From the NCBI RefSeq assembly GCF_020515525.1, contig NZ_JAIYEP010000050.1, positions 1 through 33,926 of the forward strand: a DNA stretch of 33,926 nt, in the 5' to 3' direction. The notes beneath the pieces were generated by a model. That model saw nothing but the letters and a program-made list of their open reading frames with translations, made no database searches and was not told the DNA's origin. This document shows positions 32,304-33,926 of the stretch, one piece after another. How positions within the stretch are numbered: the first letter of the stretch is position 1; every line of letters begins with the position of its first letter. The position numbers were made by a program, and so were the translations under genes. Origin of the DNA: Rhodococcus yananensis (lineage in GTDB: Bacteria; Actinomycetota; Actinomycetes; Mycobacteriales; Mycobacteriaceae).

Positions 32304-33857
32304 ATGTCCGAGGAGTACGCAGATCTGCACCGGCCCGTTTACACGCCGGACCTGCTCATCACCGCACTCGACCGCAGCGCCGACCGCCCCGCACTGCACC
32401 TGGGGGACGTCGTCCTCACCGGCGCGGAGATGCGCGCGGCCATCAGCCGCTACCTGCAGGCCCTGGCCTCGGTCGGGGTCGGGCAGGGCTCGTCGGTGGC
32501 GGTGCTGTCGAAGAACCGACCCGAGGTGCTCATCAACATGGGCGCGACGATGATCGCGGGGTGCCGCAACAGCGCGCTCAATCCGATGGGATCGCTCGCC
32601 GACCACCTCTACATCGCCGGCGACGCCGAGATCGAGACCCTCGTCTTCGATCCGACGCACTTCGAGGAACGGGCCGCCGAACTGAAGGCGCAGGTGCCCA
32701 CGCTGAAGAACCTGTTCTCGCTCGGCCCGTCGGACGTCGGTGTCGACATCCTCGCGCTCGCCGACACGTTCACCGAGCAGCGACTGGTGGCCGCGCACGT
32801 CGGCGCCGAGGACACCTCGTCCCTGGTGTACACCGGTGGCACCACCGGGAAACCGAAGGGCGTGATGGGGTCGTTCCGGTCGGGCGCGACGCTCCCGCAG
32901 ATCCAGATGTCGGAATGGCAGTGGCCCGACCGGCCGCGCTTCCTGATCTGCACGCCGCTCTCCCACGCCGGTGCCGCCTTCTTCATTCCCACACTGCTGC
33001 GCGGCGGATGCCTCTACGTGCTCCCGTATTTCGATCCAGCGCTGGTGCTCGAGACGATCGAGAAGCACCGGATCGACGCGACGATGCTCGTGCCCACCAT
33101 GATCTACCTGCTGCTGGACCACCCGGACTTCGACGATCGCGACCTGTCGAGCCTGCAGACGCTGTTCTACGGGGCGTCCGCGATGTCCCCCGCCCGGCTG
33201 CGCGAGGGAATCGAGCGGCTCGGCCCCGTCTTCTTCCAGTTCTACGGTCAGTCCGAATGCGGCATGACGATTTCGGTGCTGCGCAAGGAAGAGCACCTCG
33301 CGGACGACCCGGAGCGTCTCGCCACGTGCGGTCGCCCCGTGCCGTGGCTCGACGTGCGCCTGCTCGACGACGACCTGTGCGAGGTGCCGCAGGGAGAACT
33401 CGGCGAGATCTGTGTGCGCGGCCCGCTGGTGATGAAGGGGTACTGGAAGAAACCGCAGGAGACCGCCGAAGCGCTCCGCGGCGGGTGGCTGCACACCGGC
33501 GACGTCGCCCGCGCCGACAAGGACGGCTTCCTCACGATCGTCGACCGCAAGAAGGACATGATCGTCACCGGCGGATTCAACGTGTTCCCGCGCGAGATCG
33601 AGGACGTCGTCTCCGCGCATCCGGCGGTCGCGTCGGTCGCGGTCGTGGGGGTGCCCGACCAGAAGTGGGGTGAGGCGGTCAAGGCGTGCGTCGTGCTGCG
33701 TGACGGCCAGGACGTCGACGCCGCCGAGCTCATCGAGAAGGTTCGGGCTGCAAAGGGTTCCGTGCACGCGCCGAAGTCGGTGGACTTCCTCGACTCCCTC
33801 CCGTTGACCCCGCTCGGCAAGCTCGACAAGAAGACCCTGCGCGCGTCCTACCGGTGA
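32304..33857 (+). CDS. Acyl-CoA ligase (AMP-binding, FadD-type)
   Basis: The 517-residue protein is an ANL-superfamily acid-CoA ligase that activates a carboxylic acid with ATP and attaches it to CoA. The P-loop is LVYTGGTTGKPKGVM, the acid-binding A5 motif is QFYGQSECGM, the adenosine-binding block is LHTGDVARADKDGFL, and the hinge is DRKKDMIVTGGFNVFP. The catalytic lysine is in LTPLGKLDKK near the end. Length fits FadD3/FadD17-type ligases rather than the longest FadD proteins. The ATG at 32304 follows GGAAGG; the frame is open far upstream but crosses the operator. A KstR-type site upstream suggests a steroid or fatty-acid fragment as substrate. Confidence 0.9.
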   Translation: MSEEYADLHRPVYTPDLLITALDRSADRPALHLGDVVLTGAEMRAAISRYLQALASVGVGQGSSVAVLSKNRPEVLINMGATMIAGCRNSALNPMGSLADHLYIAGDAEIETLVFDPTHFEERAAELKAQVPTLKNLFSLGPSDVGVDILALADTFTEQRLVAAHVGAEDTSSLVYTGGTTGKPKGVMGSFRSGATLPQIQMSEWQWPDRPRFLICTPLSHAGAAFFIPTLLRGGCLYVLPYFDPALVLETIEKHRIDATMLVPTMIYLLLDHPDFDDRDLSSLQTLFYGASAMSPARLREGIERLGPVFFQFYGQSECGMTISVLRKEEHLADDPERLATCGRPVPWLDVRLLDDDLCEVPQGELGEICVRGPLVMKGYWKKPQETAEALRGGWLHTGDVARADKDGFLTIVDRKKDMIVTGGFNVFPREIEDVVSAHPAVASVAVVGVPDQKWGEAVKACVVLRDGQDVDAAELIEKVRAAKGSVHAPKSVDFLDSLPLTPLGKLDKKTLRASYR

Positions 33858-33889
33858 CGGTCGGGCTGCGTCCCCCTCCGGGGGTCACC
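33853..33889 (+). terminator. Hairpin terminator after the ligase gene
   Basis: CCCCC-TCC-GGGGG (33872-33884) is nested inside GGTGA/TCACC (33853-33857 and 33885-33889), overlapping the stop codon. Confidence 0.55.
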
Positions 33890-33926
33890 GAGCGAATGTA
33901 TCGCTGGCTCGATCGAGTCGAGCCAG
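33889..33926. repeat. Palindromic interspersed repeat, partial copy at window end
   Basis: GAGCGAATGTA followed by CTGGCTCGA-TCGAG-TCGAGCCAG (a 9-bp perfect stem) aligns without gaps to the complement of 14569-14623, with roughly three quarters of bases identical. The repeat is cut off by the window edge. Confidence 0.65.

Noticed and set aside
31437-33767. Long minus-strand open frame opposite the acyl-CoA ligase gene
   Set aside because: Its composition is that of a shadow frame, and the ligase on the other strand has every family motif.

Overview
This is very GC-rich DNA from a high-GC actinobacterium, most likely a Rhodococcus or a close relative in the mycolic-acid group. Evidence for this: the gene content and order echo the Mycobacterium tuberculosis Rv0312-Rv0353 neighbourhood as I remember it (UDP-glucose dehydrogenase udgA, Hsp70-like Pro/Thr-rich protein, aspC-type aminotransferase followed by a large Fe-S reductase, then dnaK-grpE-dnaJ-hspR). 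The window also holds an AlkB-type alkane hydroxylase, KstD-like flavoproteins and a 6C small RNA. No rRNA, tRNA, transposase, phage gene or CRISPR array was found.

Layout. (1) 1-5.6 kb: a hotdog thioesterase and a small PLDc_N membrane protein on the minus strand; udgA and a membrane-anchored degenerate Hsp70 on the plus strand; a YibE/F-like membrane protein on the minus strand. (2) 5.6-9.05 kb: a 6C-type small RNA, an alanine/aspartate aminotransferase, a cold-shock protein, a possible 50-residue protein and an orphan alkB. (3) 9.05-10.3 kb: a single AbiEi/DUF559-like gene bracketed by two copies of a four-site palindromic array with identical geometry. This is the most unexpected feature. 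(4) 10.3-14.5 kb: a 1013-residue membrane Fe-S oxidoreductase with a repetitive Ala/Pro/Lys tail, and a divergent secreted glycine-zipper protein. The region between them is rich in GTAAC/GTTAC half-sites. (5) 14.45-14.8 kb: a gene-free stretch with two strong terminators, a palindromic interspersed repeat and a GAC-phased minisatellite. (6) 14.8-19.4 kb: tandem paralogous secreted S1 proteases and a second membrane-anchored degenerate Hsp70. (7) 19.4-23.9 kb: the dnaK-grpE-dnaJ-hspR heat-shock operon with a SigH-type promoter and two HspR operators. (8) 23.9-33.9 kb: a catabolic cluster with two KstD-like FAD dehydrogenases, a luciferase-like monooxygenase with its flavin reductase, two NTF2/SnoaL-like proteins, an unrecognised protein, an FNR-like reductase and an acyl-CoA ligase. 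A KstR-type operator lies between the last two.

How it fits together. The heat-shock operon is a closed autoregulatory circuit: HspR acts on sites upstream of dnaK. Region 8 reads as several small transcription units for oxidising a hydrophobic, perhaps steroid-like, substrate and activating it with CoA. The substrate cannot be read from sequence. Several dispersed repeats (a 23-bp exact repeat, the 55-bp palindrome and the four-site arrays) lie in intergenic DNA and would be missed by gene-centred annotation.
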